A DNA stretch of 64,000 bases from Pseudomonas pseudonitroreducens (lineage in GTDB: Bacteria > Pseudomonadota > Gammaproteobacteria > Pseudomonadales > Pseudomonadaceae). The notes under the pieces were generated by a model that ran no database searches, was not told the DNA's origin, and worked only from the letters and a program-made list of their open reading frames with translations. The stretch is from assembly GCF_021603645.1 (NCBI RefSeq), contig NZ_BQHJ01000009.1, forward strand, positions 124,001 through 188,000, read 5' to 3'. Shown piece after piece: positions 63,261 to 64,000 of the stretch. The translations under genes and the position numbers were made by a program. Numbering within the stretch: position 1 is the stretch's first letter; each line of letters begins with the position of its first letter.

Positions 63261-64000
63261 ATGAACAGATTGTTGCTCGCTGCCCTGATCGCCCTTGGCC
63301 TGCCGCTGGCGCAGGCGGATGACGGGCATTGGCAGGCCACCTGGAGCGCCAGCCCGCAACGCACCTGGAGCAAGGAGGTACCGCTGCCGCTGGGCGTACC
63401 GACACAGATTGGAAACCAGACACTGCGGCAGAGCGTGAAGGTCAGCCTCGGCGGCCAGCGTGTACGCATTGCGCTATCCAACGCCTATGGCAGCCAGCCG
63501 GTGGCGATTGGCGAGGCGGCCGTGGCACTGGCTGCACCGGCCGGGCGGCTGGGCGGCCCCAGCTATCGGCTGACTTTCGCCGGCCAGCCCACGGCGTACA
63601 TTGCACCGGGTGCCGAGCTGCTGAGCGATCCGCTGGACCTCGCCGTCCCGGCGCTGGGTGAACTGGCGGTGTCGATCTATCTGCCGCAGCCGACGGCCAT
63701 CGAAACCTTCCACTGGGACGGCAAGCAGCGCGTCCACGGTGGGCCGGGCGAGCAACTCGACGCTGGGCTTCTGCCGGTGGAAGGCACGATGGAAGCGCGG
63801 CTGTTCCTCGCCGATGTGCTGGTGGAAAACCCCGAGCCACGGCCGGTGGTGGCGGTGCTGGGAGACTCGATCACCGATGGCCGTGGCGCCAGCCTGGACG
63901 GCAACCAGCGCTGGCCGGACCTGCTGGCGCAGCGGCTGGCATCGCGTGGCGTGGGAGTGATCAATGCCGGCATTTCCGGCGGCCGGCTGCTCTCCGACGG
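63261..64000 (+). CDS. GDSL/SGNH-type esterase (partial, runs off the window)
   Basis: At least 246 aa; no stop before the end. Signal peptide MNRLLLAALIALGLPLAQA, cut before DDGHW. N-terminal beta domain (HWQATWSASPQRTWSK; VRIALSNAYGSQPVAIGEAA), then the catalytic block I GDSITDG (VVAVLGDSITDGRGASLDGN, about 200), and block II GISGGRLLSDG at the edge. A secreted SGNH hydrolase related to lipolytic GDSL enzymes. GAGGAATGCC precedes the ATG. Confidence 0.88.
   Translation, partial: MNRLLLAALIALGLPLAQADDGHWQATWSASPQRTWSKEVPLPLGVPTQIGNQTLRQSVKVSLGGQRVRIALSNAYGSQPVAIGEAAVALAAPAGRLGGPSYRLTFAGQPTAYIAPGAELLSDPLDLAVPALGELAVSIYLPQPTAIETFHWDGKQRVHGGPGEQLDAGLLPVEGTMEARLFLADVLVENPEPRPVVAVLGDSITDGRGASLDGNQRWPDLLAQRLASRGVGVINAGISGGRLLSD

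Noticed and set aside
1-64000. tRNA, rRNA, CRISPR array, toxin-antitoxin or prophage genes
   Set aside because: None could be supported from the sequence; repeats seen are dispersed palindromes without regular spacers.

Overview
This window is a contiguous piece of a GC-rich Pseudomonas chromosome. The gene order fliG-fliH-fliI-fliJ ... fliK-fliL-M-N-O-P-Q-R-flhB-flhA-flhF-fleN-fliA-cheY-cheZ-cheA-cheB-motC-motD-parC-parP-cheW, followed by a full ccmABCDEFGHI cluster, is the arrangement I know from Pseudomonas, and FleN, FliA, FlhA, MotC and MotD read like P. aeruginosa-group proteins. Dispersed palindromes with the arm GTAGGAGCGAGC...GCTCGCGAA, typical of pseudomonads, support this. I see no rRNA, tRNA, CRISPR array, transposase or phage gene. 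Species is not determinable by eye.

Layout. (1) 1-2885: end of fliG, then fliH, fliI, fliJ (motor switch, export ATPase and its regulators). (2) 2938-6923: five genes with no flagellar role (APH-type kinase, DUF1345 membrane protein, LysE exporter with AraC regulator, TorF-type porin) that separate fliJ from the rest of the cluster. (3) 7173-9601: a STAS / response regulator-phosphatase-kinase / Hpt module (HsbA-HsbR-HptB), which in P. aeruginosa links phosphorelay input to FlgM/FliA output. (4) 9668-24277: fliK, the fliLMNOPQR-flhB export-gate operon, two TPM-domain paralogues (the first frameshifted), flhA, flhF, fleN. Good sigma-54 (RpoN) sites precede fliK, fliL and flhA. (5) 24274-34326: fliA and the chemotaxis operon with the MotC/MotD stator and the ParC/ParP polar array-positioning proteins. 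(6) 34489-36932: a degenerate receiver-like protein facing a minus-strand pair, FlhB C-terminal-like (FhlB) plus a second FliK-like protein. (7) 37206-44205: cytochrome c maturation system I, nine genes, mostly overlapping by 4 bp. (8) 44229-64000: mixed housekeeping and accessory genes (diguanylate cyclase, lipoate-ligase-like protein, Kef-type antiporter, crotonase, pseudouridine synthase-like protein with altered catalytic motifs, papain-like protease, AI-2E permease, ABC exporter, CvfB, peptide deformylase, YihY, LysR, start of a GDSL/SGNH esterase and several small unknown proteins).

Together regions 1, 3, 4 and 5 give nearly all of the late-assembly export apparatus, polar placement and number control (FlhF/FleN), the late sigma factor and the main chemotaxis array. 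The most interesting irregularities are the split flagellar operon, palindromic repeats placed between normally coupled flagellar genes (fliI/fliJ and fliP/fliQ), the frameshifted TPM gene, the repeat-rich linker of CheA, the FhlB/FliK-like pair, and the pseudouridine-synthase homologue that has lost its signature residues. I do not see a clearly unprecedented multi-gene system. The only stretch over 300 bp without a gene is 10976-11419, which holds two repeat elements and the fliL promoter.
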